From NCBI RefSeq assembly GCF_010894435.1, contig NZ_JAAIXZ010000023.1, forward strand, positions 124,001-188,000: 64,000 nt of DNA, given 5' to 3'. Below are positions 41,644-50,655 of this stretch, in pieces (within the stretch, counting starts at the first letter, position 1; every line of letters begins with the position of its first letter). The DNA is from Pyxidicoccus trucidator (GTDB taxonomy: Bacteria; Myxococcota; Myxococcia; Myxococcales; Myxococcaceae). The translations under genes and the position numbers were made by a program. The notes below the pieces were generated by a model. It was not told where the DNA came from, ran no database searches, and worked only from the letters and a program-made list of their open reading frames with translations.

Positions 41644-43718
41644 GGCGCGCGCTCCCTTCCCTGCCTGGGCTCCGGGCGTCTGACGGCCCCGCCTCGCGCG
41701 GCGCCGAGCGCCGCCAGGTCCAACACCAGCGTGGGCTGGCCGTCTCCCAGGTCCGTGGCCCCCACGACTCCAGACACGCGCACCAGCGGGTCCTCCAGCG
41801 GGCGCAGGACGATTTCCTGCTGCCCGAGCAGCCGGTCCACCGCGAAGGCCACCGGCTCACCGCGCTGGCGCACGATGAGCGCCTTGGCGCCCGCCCCACT
41901 CCTTCCCTCCGGGCGTCCCCGCTCCAGCAGCCGCTCCAGCGCCAGCAGCGGCACCGCGCTGCCCCGCCGCTCCACCAACGTCACGCCGGAGGCGCCCGCG
42001 GGCCGCACCAGCCGGGCCACGTCTACGTCGATGAGCTCCTCCACCGAGCCCACCGCCACCGCGTAGCGCAGGCCGGCGCACTCGAAGACGAGCGCGTCCA
42101 GCAGTGTAATGGTGAGGGGCACGCGCAGGTGGAAGGTGGTGCCCACGCCCAGGCGCGTCTCCAGCCGCAGCTCGCCGCCGAGCTGGTCCACGGCGATGCG
42201 GCGGACGATGTCCATGCCCATGCCCCGGCCGCTCGTCGCGTTGGCGGCGTCACGGGTGGAGAAGCCGGGGCGGCAGAGCACGTCCAGCAGCCCGTCCGCC
42301 GTCGAGGGGACGGGCACGCCCGCTCTCGCGGCCACGGCCGTGGCATCCACGCCGCGCCCGTCGTCGGTGACGCTCAGCTCGAGCAGCCCGCTGGCGCCGC
42401 CGTGGCAGGCCAGCCGCACCACGCCCTCCTCGGGCTTGCCGACGGCGAGGCGCTCCTCCGGGGACTCCAGGGCATGGTCCACCGCGTTGCGCACCAGGTG
42501 CACCAGCGCGGGCAGCAGCCGGTCCGCCACCGCCTTGTCCAGCTCCGCGTCGCCCACCTCCAGCTCCAGCCGCACCGCCTTGCCGGTGCTGCGGCGCAGG
42601 CCGCGCACCAGCAGCGGCAGCCGCTCCAGCACGTCCGCCACCTTCACCATGCGCAGGCGGATGATGGCGGCCCGCATGTCGCGCAGCTGGCGGCCGTTCT
42701 CCTGGAGGATGGTGGTGAGCTCGCGCGTGGGGGCCCCGGCGGCCGTCAGCTCCGCCACCGCGCGGGTGAGTCGCGAGCGGTTGACGACCAGCGCCGCCAG
42801 CCGCTCCAGCGCCTCGTCCAGGCGGGACACCTCCACCCGCAGCGTGCCGCCGCCCCGGCGCTGCTCCTCGGGCTCGTCCTCCATCCGCGCCGCCACCGAC
42901 TCCAGCTCCGGCTCGGAGGGCATGGCCGGTGCGCCTGCCGGCGCAGGCGCCTGCTCGGAGACCAGCGAGCGCACCGAGGCGGGCGGGCCCCCGGCGGCCT
43001 CCAGCAGCGCGGCGTCCGGCGCGTCGGTGAGCAGCAGCAGCGCGAAGGTGAGCGAGCCCCCCCCGGCGGCGGGGCCGGACAGGGGCAGCACCTTCACTGT
43101 CTCGCCCAGCTTCGCCACGTGCTCGCGCACGCTGTTGATGGTGATGCCGCTGGCGGCGCGCTCGGCGCCCGGGACGAAGTCCAGCCGCACCGCGCGCCGT
43201 CCGGAAGCAACTCCGGCGGTGAGCTGCTCGCGCTCCGCTGCGGACAGGCGCGCGGCGAGCGTCGCGTCCAGCTCCAGGGTGACGGGCGCGGGCTTCGCGG
43301 GGCCCGTCCCCAGGGCGGCGGCCTCCAGCGCCTCCAGCCGCTCCAGCAGTCCCGCGGGCACGGGCGTGGCCGGCTTGCCCGAGGCGAGCTGCCGCACGCG
43401 GTGCTCAATTTCGCGCAGCCCCTCCATCAGGGGCTCCACGCTGGCCTCGGGCAGGCGTCCCCCGGCGCGGTCCGCGTGGCGCAGGGACGTCTCCATCCAG
43501 TGGGCGATGGAGACGATGGACTCCACGTCCACCATGGCGGACAGGCCCTTGATGGTGTGGAGCGCGCGGAACAGCTCGCGCACGGCGCGCGGGTGCGCCA
43601 GCCCCCGGCGCACGCTGGCCTCCACGGCGAGCAGGTGCCGCTGGGCCGCGCCGAGCAGCTCCTCCGCTTCCGCCAGGTACGCTGGCAGGAAGTCCGCCAG
43701 GTCCACCGAGGCCGTCAC
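41640..43718 (-). CDS. cheA7: CheA histidine kinase (Che7-type)
   Basis: The 692-residue kinase has an HPt domain (LFRALHTIKGLSAMV, His near residue 53) and a P2-like region (about 150-270). A dimerisation helix pair follows (LRVEVSRLDEALERLAAL), then ATPase motifs HLVRNAVDHALE, TDDGRGVD and GRGMGMDIVRR, and a CheW-like P5 domain. Unlike the CheA of the Wsp-like operon, it has no receiver domain; a separate CheY precedes it. The start is GTG overlapping the CheY stop (GTGA). Confidence 0.93.
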   Translation of the reverse strand: MTASVDLADFLPAYLAEAEELLGAAQRHLLAVEASVRRGLAHPRAVRELFRALHTIKGLSAMVDVESIVSIAHWMETSLRHADRAGGRLPEASVEPLMEGLREIEHRVRQLASGKPATPVPAGLLERLEALEAAALGTGPAKPAPVTLELDATLAARLSAAEREQLTAGVASGRRAVRLDFVPGAERAASGITINSVREHVAKLGETVKVLPLSGPAAGGGSLTFALLLLTDAPDAALLEAAGGPPASVRSLVSEQAPAPAGAPAMPSEPELESVAARMEDEPEEQRRGGGTLRVEVSRLDEALERLAALVVNRSRLTRAVAELTAAGAPTRELTTILQENGRQLRDMRAAIIRLRMVKVADVLERLPLLVRGLRRSTGKAVRLELEVGDAELDKAVADRLLPALVHLVRNAVDHALESPEERLAVGKPEEGVVRLACHGGASGLLELSVTDDGRGVDATAVAARAGVPVPSTADGLLDVLCRPGFSTRDAANATSGRGMGMDIVRRIAVDQLGGELRLETRLGVGTTFHLRVPLTITLLDALVFECAGLRYAVAVGSVEELIDVDVARLVRPAGASGVTLVERRGSAVPLLALERLLERGRPEGRSGAGAKALIVRQRGEPVAFAVDRLLGQQEIVLRPLEDPLVRVSGVVGATDLGDGQPTLVLDLAALGAARGGAVRRPEPRQGRERAP

Positions 43719-44092
43719 CCGCGCTTCTCTTCCAGCAGGCCCCGGGCTTCCGTCAGGATGGCATCCGGGGTGAAGGGCTTGGTCATGAAGCGGTTGGCGC
43801 CCACCGCCAGCGCGCGGGTCCGCGACGCCTCGTCCCCACGCGTGGTGACGATGATGATGGGCAGGTTGCGCAGCCGGTCCTGGCCGCGGACGAACTCCAC
43901 CACCTCGATGCCGCCGATGTCCGGCATGTTGAGGTCCAGGACGAGCAAATCATACGGCTGCAGCGACAGCCGCTCGATGGCCTCCAACCCGCTCGAGGCA
44001 TGCGTGAAGGTGAGCCCGGGATAGGGACGCAGACAGGCGACGACCATGTCGCGCATCACCTTGCTGTCATCGACGACGAGCACCTCTGGCAT
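43715..44092 (-). CDS. cheY7: CheY-like response regulator, first gene of the Che7-type operon
   Basis: The 125-residue receiver has VLVVDDSKVM, phosphoacceptor Asp in LVLDLNMPDIGG, Thr in VTTRGDE and Lys in FMTKPFTPD. The ATG at 44092 follows AGGGGA by five bases; an upstream TTG is less likely. It opens an eight-gene minus-strand operon through the desaturase, nearly every junction of which overlaps or is tight. It is the natural phosphoacceptor of the adjacent CheA. Confidence 0.92.
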   Translation of the reverse strand: MPEVLVVDDSKVMRDMVVACLRPYPGLTFTHASSGLEAIERLSLQPYDLLVLDLNMPDIGGIEVVEFVRGQDRLRNLPIIIVTTRGDEASRTRALAVGANRFMTKPFTPDAILTEARGLLEEKRG

Positions 44093-44366
44093 GGCTTCCC
44101 CTGGCAACGGCCGCCGACCCTAGAGCGATTCCGTGAAGATGAAAGTGAACGCCGTACATACGGCTTTCGCAGCGCCCAGTGGCTGACAATCGTACGCGGG
44201 GAGCACCTGCAACCCGGACGGGATGTAGCACCCGGTCCGCTCCGGACGTGCGGTCCACCGAGCCGTCCGTGGGTACCTGCCCGGTCGGGGGGCAGGCCGG
44301 CTGGCTCCGGCGCGAGGGACGCGCCATGCGCCGGCCCCACCGCGCCCTGGCCACGCTCGCTGCCCC
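44093..44366. promoter_or_regulatory. promoter region of the Che7-type operon with a small dyad
   Basis: No gene is supported between the CheY start and the end of the hybrid kinase. A dyad GCCGTA/TACGGC with a two-base centre lies at 44151-44164, 59 bases before the CheY ATG. It sits in an AT-richer stretch (GAAGATGAAAGTGAAC), so the operon promoter is probably there. Confidence 0.4.
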
Positions 44367-46334
44367 TCATGCCCGGGCGGAGGGCGGGCCCGCGCGGGGC
44401 AGGCGGATGCGGAAGGTAGAGCCCTCGCCGGGCGTGCTGTTCACCGACACCTCGCCGCCATGCGCCTCGACGATTCGGCGCAGGCGGTACAGCCCCAGCC
44501 CCAGCCCGCCATAGTGGCGCACCGGCACCGCGCGCTCGAAGCGGCGGAACAGGCCGTCCACCCGCCCGGGGGCAATGCCGATGCCGTGGTCCGTCACCAC
44601 CAGCGTCGCCATGTCCCGCTCGGACTCCAGCGCCACCTCCACCGGCTTGCCGGGCCCGAACTTCATCGCGTTGGACAGCAGGTGCGTCACCACCTGGGAC
44701 AGCCGGGCCGCGTCGAAGCGGCCCGGCGTGGGCTCCAGCGGGCTCACGACGAGCTGGCAGCCCACGCGCGCGGCCGCCTCCTCGGAGCGCGACACCACCT
44801 CGCGCACCACCGACGCCAGGTCCACCTCTTCCAGGCGCAGCCGCGGCGCGCTCCCCTGGAGCTGCGACACGTCCAGCAGCGACTCCACCAGCTCCGCCAG
44901 CCGCTGCACCTGCCGGTCCGCCGAGTCCAGCGCCCGCTCCAGCCGCTCGGGCGCGGACGCCACGCCCGCGCGCAGCACGCTCTGGGCCCCCTGCACGCGC
45001 AGCCGCAACGCCGCCAGCGGCGTGCGCAGCTCGTGCGCGGCCACGCTGAGGAACTCGTCGCGCGCGCGTACCGCCTCCTGCGTCTCGCGGTACATGCGCA
45101 GCTGCTCCGTCACGTCGCCGATGATGCCCGCCATGCGCACCGGCCGGCCCTGCGAGTCATGGAGCGCCCGGCCCCGGCTCACACACGAGCGGTAGCCCCC
45201 GGTGACATGCCTCAGCCGGAAGGAGACGTCGTAGGGCGCGCCCCGCTCCAGGTGGGCGGACAGGGCGGCCATGACGTCCGGCCGGTCCTCCGGGTGCAGC
45301 AGCGCCATGAAGGCCTCGTAGGTCCCCCCGAAGTCCTCGGGCGCCAGCCCCAGCATCTCCAGCAGGCGCGGGCTCCAGTAGAGCGTCCGGCGGCGCAAGT
45401 CCCAGTCCCAGATGCCATCGTACGAGCCGTTCACCACCAGGCGGAGGCGCGCCTCGCTCTCGCGCGCGGTGTGCTCGGCCTGCTCCAGCAGCCCCACCCG
45501 GCGCTCCAGCTGCCGCACCATCCGGTACAGGTGGTCCTCGGTGCCCAGGTCCATGGGCGGCACCGCGTGCGTCGGCGCGGCGGTCCGCAGCTCGCGCAGC
45601 AGGACGCCCACCAGCTCGTCGCCTTCCTGGGTGCGCCGCAAGAAGCCGTTGGCCCCCACGTTGTGCGCCATGCGCAGGTCCAGCTCGTCCGGCACCACGG
45701 TGTGCGTGAGGATGACGGGCACCCGGGCCAGCCGCGGGTCCTGCCGCAGCGCCAGGCACAGCCGGAAGCCATCCATCCCCGGCATCAGCGCGTCCGCCAG
45801 CACCACGTCCGGCCCCCGGCGCCTCGCCAGCTCCAGCGCCGACAGGCCGTCCGAGGCCATGACGAGCTCGAAGCGCAGCGGCATCAGCTGGAGCTGGAGC
45901 AGCTTGCGGGACACCGGGTCGTCGTCCGCCACCAGCACCGTGAGCCCTCGCGACGGCGCCGCCTCGAGCACATGCGGGGGAAACGCCTGCCGCACGCCCT
46001 CCACCAGGGGGCCCAGGGAGAGCGGCCGGTCGAGGAAGCCGGCCCCCGGCAGCCCGAGCTGGTGCAGCCCCTCCTGCTCGGCGGGAAAGGCCATGACCCG
46101 CAGCGTCGTGCCGGCCAGCTTCAGGGCCCGCTCCAGCGACGCCAGCTCCACCGCGCCCGCCACCAGCAGGCCGGCGGCCACCACCAGCACGTGCGCCGGC
46201 TCCACGTGCAACAGGGTGATGGAGGCATGGAGGTCCGCCAGGGCCGTCACCTGCCACCCCTGGCTCTCCAACGCCAGCACCTGGAGCTCACGCACAGGGC
46301 TGGGTTCTTCGACGAGCAGGACGGTGGGCTTCAT
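44367..46334 (-). CDS. receiver/PAS hybrid histidine kinase
   Basis: The 655-residue cytoplasmic protein has a degenerate N-terminal receiver (residues 1-115), whose Asp position reads LVVAAGLL. A second, intact receiver (about 130-250) has VLVADDDPVSRK and Asp in VLADALMPGMDG. A PAS domain (about 300-410) follows, then HisKA (DEFLSVAAHELRTPLAALR) and an ATPase with HLLSNAMKF, DHGIGIAP and YGGLGLGLYRLRR. With the receivers in front of the kinase, it may be switched by other kinases. The start at ATG 46334 fits the receiver; a GTG at 46379 is the alternative. It lies just upstream of the Che7-type operon, same strand, separated by 274 bases. Confidence 0.88.
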   Translation of the reverse strand: MKPTVLLVEEPSPVRELQVLALESQGWQVTALADLHASITLLHVEPAHVLVVAAGLLVAGAVELASLERALKLAGTTLRVMAFPAEQEGLHQLGLPGAGFLDRPLSLGPLVEGVRQAFPPHVLEAAPSRGLTVLVADDDPVSRKLLQLQLMPLRFELVMASDGLSALELARRRGPDVVLADALMPGMDGFRLCLALRQDPRLARVPVILTHTVVPDELDLRMAHNVGANGFLRRTQEGDELVGVLLRELRTAAPTHAVPPMDLGTEDHLYRMVRQLERRVGLLEQAEHTARESEARLRLVVNGSYDGIWDWDLRRRTLYWSPRLLEMLGLAPEDFGGTYEAFMALLHPEDRPDVMAALSAHLERGAPYDVSFRLRHVTGGYRSCVSRGRALHDSQGRPVRMAGIIGDVTEQLRMYRETQEAVRARDEFLSVAAHELRTPLAALRLRVQGAQSVLRAGVASAPERLERALDSADRQVQRLAELVESLLDVSQLQGSAPRLRLEEVDLASVVREVVSRSEEAAARVGCQLVVSPLEPTPGRFDAARLSQVVTHLLSNAMKFGPGKPVEVALESERDMATLVVTDHGIGIAPGRVDGLFRRFERAVPVRHYGGLGLGLYRLRRIVEAHGGEVSVNSTPGEGSTFRIRLPRAGPPSARA

Positions 46335-46449
46335 CACGACGGTCGACAGGAAGAGCGGGCAGGAAGGGTGGGCGTCCACCCTGGATGAAGGAAAAGGCGC
46401 AGTCTGGGCACCAGAGGACCTGAGTCAAGCAGTCCTGAGGGAAGTGTTC

Positions 46450-46522
46450 GCCGGTGCAAACCGGCCGAACGCTCGTCCCGTTCGGGGTCCGGGCAGCCTG
46501 GGCCTTCAGCGAGCCCCGGACC
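46450..46522. ncRNA. candidate structured RNA: three consecutive perfect hairpins
   Basis: Three stems follow each other with almost no gap: GCCGGT/ACCGGC with a GCAA tetraloop (46450-46465), CGAACG/CGTTCG with a seven-base loop (46466-46484), and GGTCCGGG/CCCGGACC with a 21-base loop (46486-46522). A GNRA-type loop and stacked stems suggest RNA rather than protein binding. It could be a leader of the minus-strand kinase, 115 bases upstream of its ATG, or an independent small RNA. I recognise no known riboswitch. Confidence 0.35.
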
Positions 46523-46676
46523 TCCAGACAACGCACCTGCATGACGGATGCATCCGTGGCGACAGCAGTATCCCCGTCAACACGGACAGCGTGGGTTCCC
46601 CCGCGCCAGGCGTCCATGCAAGGCCAGGCTCGTGGCCGCCGGGGAACCTACGGGGTCACTCCCCCGGGAGCCTCCG

Positions 46677-46897
46677 AGTTGCATCTAAAAGCCCCGGGCA
46701 GAGGGGACGGGGGCGACGCAACCCACCCGGGTAACCGTCGACTCGGGGTCCACTCGTCTACCAGGGCAACAGAAGTTCTGGTGTAAAACAGTTGCATCTG
46801 ACTCGCGAGCGCTCGTCCGCAGCCATGCCCGGGGGAGTCGGGACAGACCCGCACGGTGGCAGTCGCGACACGGGTGAAAATGCAGGGCAGTTGCGTT
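46677..46897. promoter_or_regulatory. repeated AGTTGC motifs upstream of the Fur-family gene
   Basis: AGTTGCATCT occurs exactly at 46677-46686 and 46790-46799, and AGTTGCGTT at 46889-46897. The last is part of an imperfect dyad AATGCA/TGCGTT, 15 bases before the start codon. Fur-family regulators often control themselves, so these are candidate operators. They do not match the classical Fur, Zur or PerR boxes I know. Confidence 0.25.
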
Positions 46898-46912
46898 ATT
46901 CGAAAGGACATC

Positions 46913-47362
46913 ATGGGAGCCAAGAGACTTGCCGCGCAGCCGAAGCTCACCGAGTTCCAGGACCGCATCCGTGCCGCGGGCCTGCGCAGCACCGCGCCCC
47001 GCGTGGCGGTGCTTCGGGAGCTGGAGAACGCCTCCGCGCCGATGAGCCATGCCGACCTGGTGGATGCGCTCGGAGACGAGGGGTATGACCGGGTCACCAT
47101 CTACCGGAACCTGACCGACCTGACCGAGGCCGGGCTGGTCGTCCGGGCGGACCTAGGGGACCACGTCTGGCGCTTCGAGCTGAAGCGCCCGGGCGAGGAG
47201 CATGGCAGCAGCCACCCGCACTTCACCTGCACGGACTGCGGCACGGTGGCCTGCCTGCCGGAGGAGTCGGTCCGCATCGCCTCGTCCAAGGGCGTGCCGC
47301 GCGCGGTGTCCCAGCGTGCGGTGGAGGTGCAGCTTCGCGGCCTGTGCGACCGGTGTGACTGA
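46913..47362 (+). CDS. Fur-family metalloregulator
   Basis: The 149-residue protein has the Fur winged helix (LRSTAPRVAVLRELENAS, then DRVTIYRNLTDLTEAGLV) and the metal-binding part HPHFTCTDCGTVACLPE, ending GLCDRCD with the two CxxC pairs that hold a structural zinc. It could sense iron, zinc, manganese or peroxide; the sequence does not settle which. The ATG at 46913 follows AAAGGA by four bases; earlier starts add an unconserved leader. A strong hairpin follows the stop. Confidence 0.87.
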   Translation: MGAKRLAAQPKLTEFQDRIRAAGLRSTAPRVAVLRELENASAPMSHADLVDALGDEGYDRVTIYRNLTDLTEAGLVVRADLGDHVWRFELKRPGEEHGSSHPHFTCTDCGTVACLPEESVRIASSKGVPRAVSQRAVEVQLRGLCDRCD

Positions 47363-47368
47363 CGGCGT

Positions 47369-47401
47369 GGCCCGCCCCTCCCCTTCATGAGGAGGCGGGC
47401 C
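47369..47401 (+). terminator. hairpin terminator of the Fur-family gene
   Basis: GGCCCGCC and GGCGGGCC form a perfect eight-base-pair stem seven bases after the stop codon, with partly complementary CCTCC/GAGG inside. It lacks a T tail. Confidence 0.55.
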
Positions 47402-47680
47402 CGCACGCAAGGTCCGGCAGCGACACGTCCGAGGGCACGTGCGGGAGGGATGCGGGCGGCCCGCCAGGCGGCGGGTGACGGCACCCCCCTTCCGGCGGCC
47501 CCTCTGCCCGGCCTGCGGGCGGGGCCTTGCAGCACCCCTTGGGGTGAGGCGCGGGCGAGCCATGTCCCGCACGCCTGTCCGGAGGCGAGGACGGCACTTC
47601 CCGCCCCCTCCAGGTGAAGCAAGGTCAGTCCCACGTGCCGGCAGGGGCGGTGGCCTCACCGCCCGTGCCGACGGAGCCTG
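47402..47680. other. intergenic, no gene seen
   Basis: This is the 3' flank of both the Fur-family gene and the protease gene. A perfect 14-base palindrome CACCCC-TT-GGGGTG lies at 47533-47546 and may help end transcription of the minus-strand protease gene. Frames crossing here are Pro/Arg/Cys-rich and look non-coding. Confidence 0.35.
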
Positions 47681-48988
<1,308 letters not shown>

Positions 48989-49329
48989 GGGGGACTCCTG
49001 TGACGGGTGAAGCCGCCCGCCCGGTGGGCAGGCAGCCATCAGCCATGCTCATGCCCCCTCCACGTGATTACAACTGAATTGCGCGATTAGCCGTACATCC
49101 CCGCCAGCTGGATGATCCACCCGCTACAGGGGCGCTGCACGGAACCCCGAGCCGGGGAGCCCCCCTTCTTGGAGAGGGGTCTCCCAGAGGGGAGCGGCCG
49201 TCCCCGTGTCGGCTGCTGAGCACTCCAGGTCCCCGTTTCCGCCCGGCCGCTTCCGTCACGGTGGGGGCGGACGCATCTAGGTCGCGGTGGGGAGCGGGCT
49301 TTGTTCCCCCGAGCCCGCCGGAGGCCTGG
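48989..49329. other. 341-base intergenic region
   Basis: It contains the divergent promoters of the protease (minus) and the lone receiver (plus). An AT-rich block at 49065-49092 is the likely protease promoter. A GC stem at 49154-49185 (GGGGAG..CCCC / GGGG..CTCCC) is the only clear structure. No gene is supported. Confidence 0.3.
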
Positions 49330-49707
49330 GTGCAACCGCTTCAGACACTGCTGGTGGTCGATGACGACCTGGACATCCGGGACGCGCTCCAGGACGTCTT
49401 CGAGCTGGAGGGCTATTCCGTCCTGCTCGCCGCTGACGGGCTGGAGGCACTCGCGCAGCTCCGCCAGGTGGAGAGTCCGCCGCAGCTCATCCTCCTCGAC
49501 CTGATGATGCCGAGGATGGACGGCTTCGCCTTCCGGGAGGCGCTGCGCCATGACTCGACGCTCTCCGAAATCCCCGTCCTGGTGGCCAGCGCGGACCTGG
49601 ACGTGCGGAGCGCGGCCGAGGGGCTGAACGTGGCCGGCTGGCTGCGCAAGCCGCTGGACTTGTCCGAGCTGCTGTCCGCCGTGAAGCGCCTCAGTCAGGC
49701 CGCGTAA
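49330..49707 (+). CDS. single-domain response regulator
   Basis: The 125-residue receiver has LLVVDDDLDIRDAL, phosphoacceptor Asp in LLDLMMPRMDG, Ser in VLVASADLD and Lys in WLRKPLD. I chose GTG 49330, preceded by CCGGAGG at the right distance, over GTG 49261, whose extra residues are not receiver-like. It closely resembles the lone receiver at 22594-22968. It stands alone, without output domain or adjacent kinase. Confidence 0.85.
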   Translation: MQPLQTLLVVDDDLDIRDALQDVFELEGYSVLLAADGLEALAQLRQVESPPQLILLDLMMPRMDGFAFREALRHDSTLSEIPVLVASADLDVRSAAEGLNVAGWLRKPLDLSELLSAVKRLSQAA

Positions 49708-49837
49708 GCCCCGCCACTCCCGCCTGCCTGCCCTCCAGTCGGGAGGGCTGGGCGCGGGGCAGAGCAGGTTGGCGTGGGAAGAGAGCCTCCCCACCCTTGC
49801 TCCCAGAAGTCAGACAACTGACCGAAGGGAGAGGGAC

Positions 49838-50449
49838 ATGAAGAAGCTCATCGCCACGCTGGCCCTGTGCATCGGGACCGCCGCTTTCGCGCAGGCCCCC
49901 AAGACCGAACAGCCGTCCAAGCAGCAGGTACCCGGGCCCGAGGTCGACAAGCGGCTCGACACCGGCGTCGACGCCACCGAGGTGGGCCCCGCCATTGGCA
50001 ATACCGCCAAGGACGTGGTCGGCGTCCAGACGGAGGACGAGGGCACCTTCAAGATGGAGCACGCCATGAGCCTGAAGGGCACCGTGAAGGATGCCACGGC
50101 GGACGGCGTGAGCATCGCCCGGCCGGGCCTGCCCGACGCGGACCTGGACATCCGTGACAAGACGGTGCTGATGCTGGACGGCAAGAAGGTGGCGAAGACG
50201 GACCAGATTCCCGAGGGCGCCTCGGTGCGCGCCAAGTTCCAGCTCGAGGGCCAGGAGATTGTCGCCCTGGAGCTGCGCGCCACCAGCCCCAAGCCCGTGA
50301 AGAAGGACCCCAAGAAGGCGGAGAAGAAGGACCCGGCCACGGGCGGCTCCGGCACCCAGGAGCTGCAGGAGGACGCGCAGAAGGCCGCCGACAAGACCGA
50401 GCAGAAGGCCAAGGAGACGAAGGACGAGGTCAACGAGGAGCTGAAGTAG
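49838..50449 (+). CDS. secreted Lys/Glu-rich hypothetical protein
   Basis: The 203-residue protein starts with a clear signal peptide (MKKLIATLALCIGTAAFAQA, cleavage probably after AFA). A central domain (about residues 65-150) alternates beta strands (LKGTVKDATADGVSIA, VRAKFQLEGQEIVALEL). The C-terminus is a highly charged Lys/Glu/Asp-rich helix (about 155-203). The ribosome binding site is GGGAGAGGGA. I do not recognise the family; it looks like a periplasmic protein with a disordered or coiled tail. A very strong terminator follows 36 bases after the stop. Confidence 0.75.
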   Translation: MKKLIATLALCIGTAAFAQAPKTEQPSKQQVPGPEVDKRLDTGVDATEVGPAIGNTAKDVVGVQTEDEGTFKMEHAMSLKGTVKDATADGVSIARPGLPDADLDIRDKTVLMLDGKKVAKTDQIPEGASVRAKFQLEGQEIVALELRATSPKPVKKDPKKAEKKDPATGGSGTQELQEDAQKAADKTEQKAKETKDEVNEELK

Positions 50450-50485
50450 CTCCGAGCTCGCACTCCTGACGAGCGCTGTCGCATC

Positions 50486-50515
50486 GGGCCCGCTTCCCAC
50501 CAGGGAGGCGGGCCC
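50486..50515 (+). terminator. strong hairpin terminator
   Basis: GGGCCCGCTTCCC pairs with GGGAGGCGGGCCC over 13 base pairs with one T-G wobble and a four-base loop (ACCA). It is followed closely by GGTCGTTTCTT, a modest T-rich tail. It is the best Rho-independent terminator in the window. Confidence 0.75.
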
Positions 50516-50655
50516 GGTCGTTTCTTCCGCCCATGCCGTGCCTCCGGAAGCACCAGCGTGGGAACAACTTTTCCCTCCGTGGGCGGCTCCCTGGGGCGGG
50601 CGGGCGCGCCGGGCGCGGTACGCCGCTTGCTTTGCGGCGGCCCAGGGAGGATTCG

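Larger units (their letters stand above)
46335..46912. other. 578-base intergenic region
   Basis: No gene is supported. It holds three adjacent hairpins at 46450-46522, two exact copies of AGTTGCATCT (46677 and 46790) and the promoter of the Fur-family gene to the right. The divergent kinase promoter must lie at the left. Confidence 0.4.
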
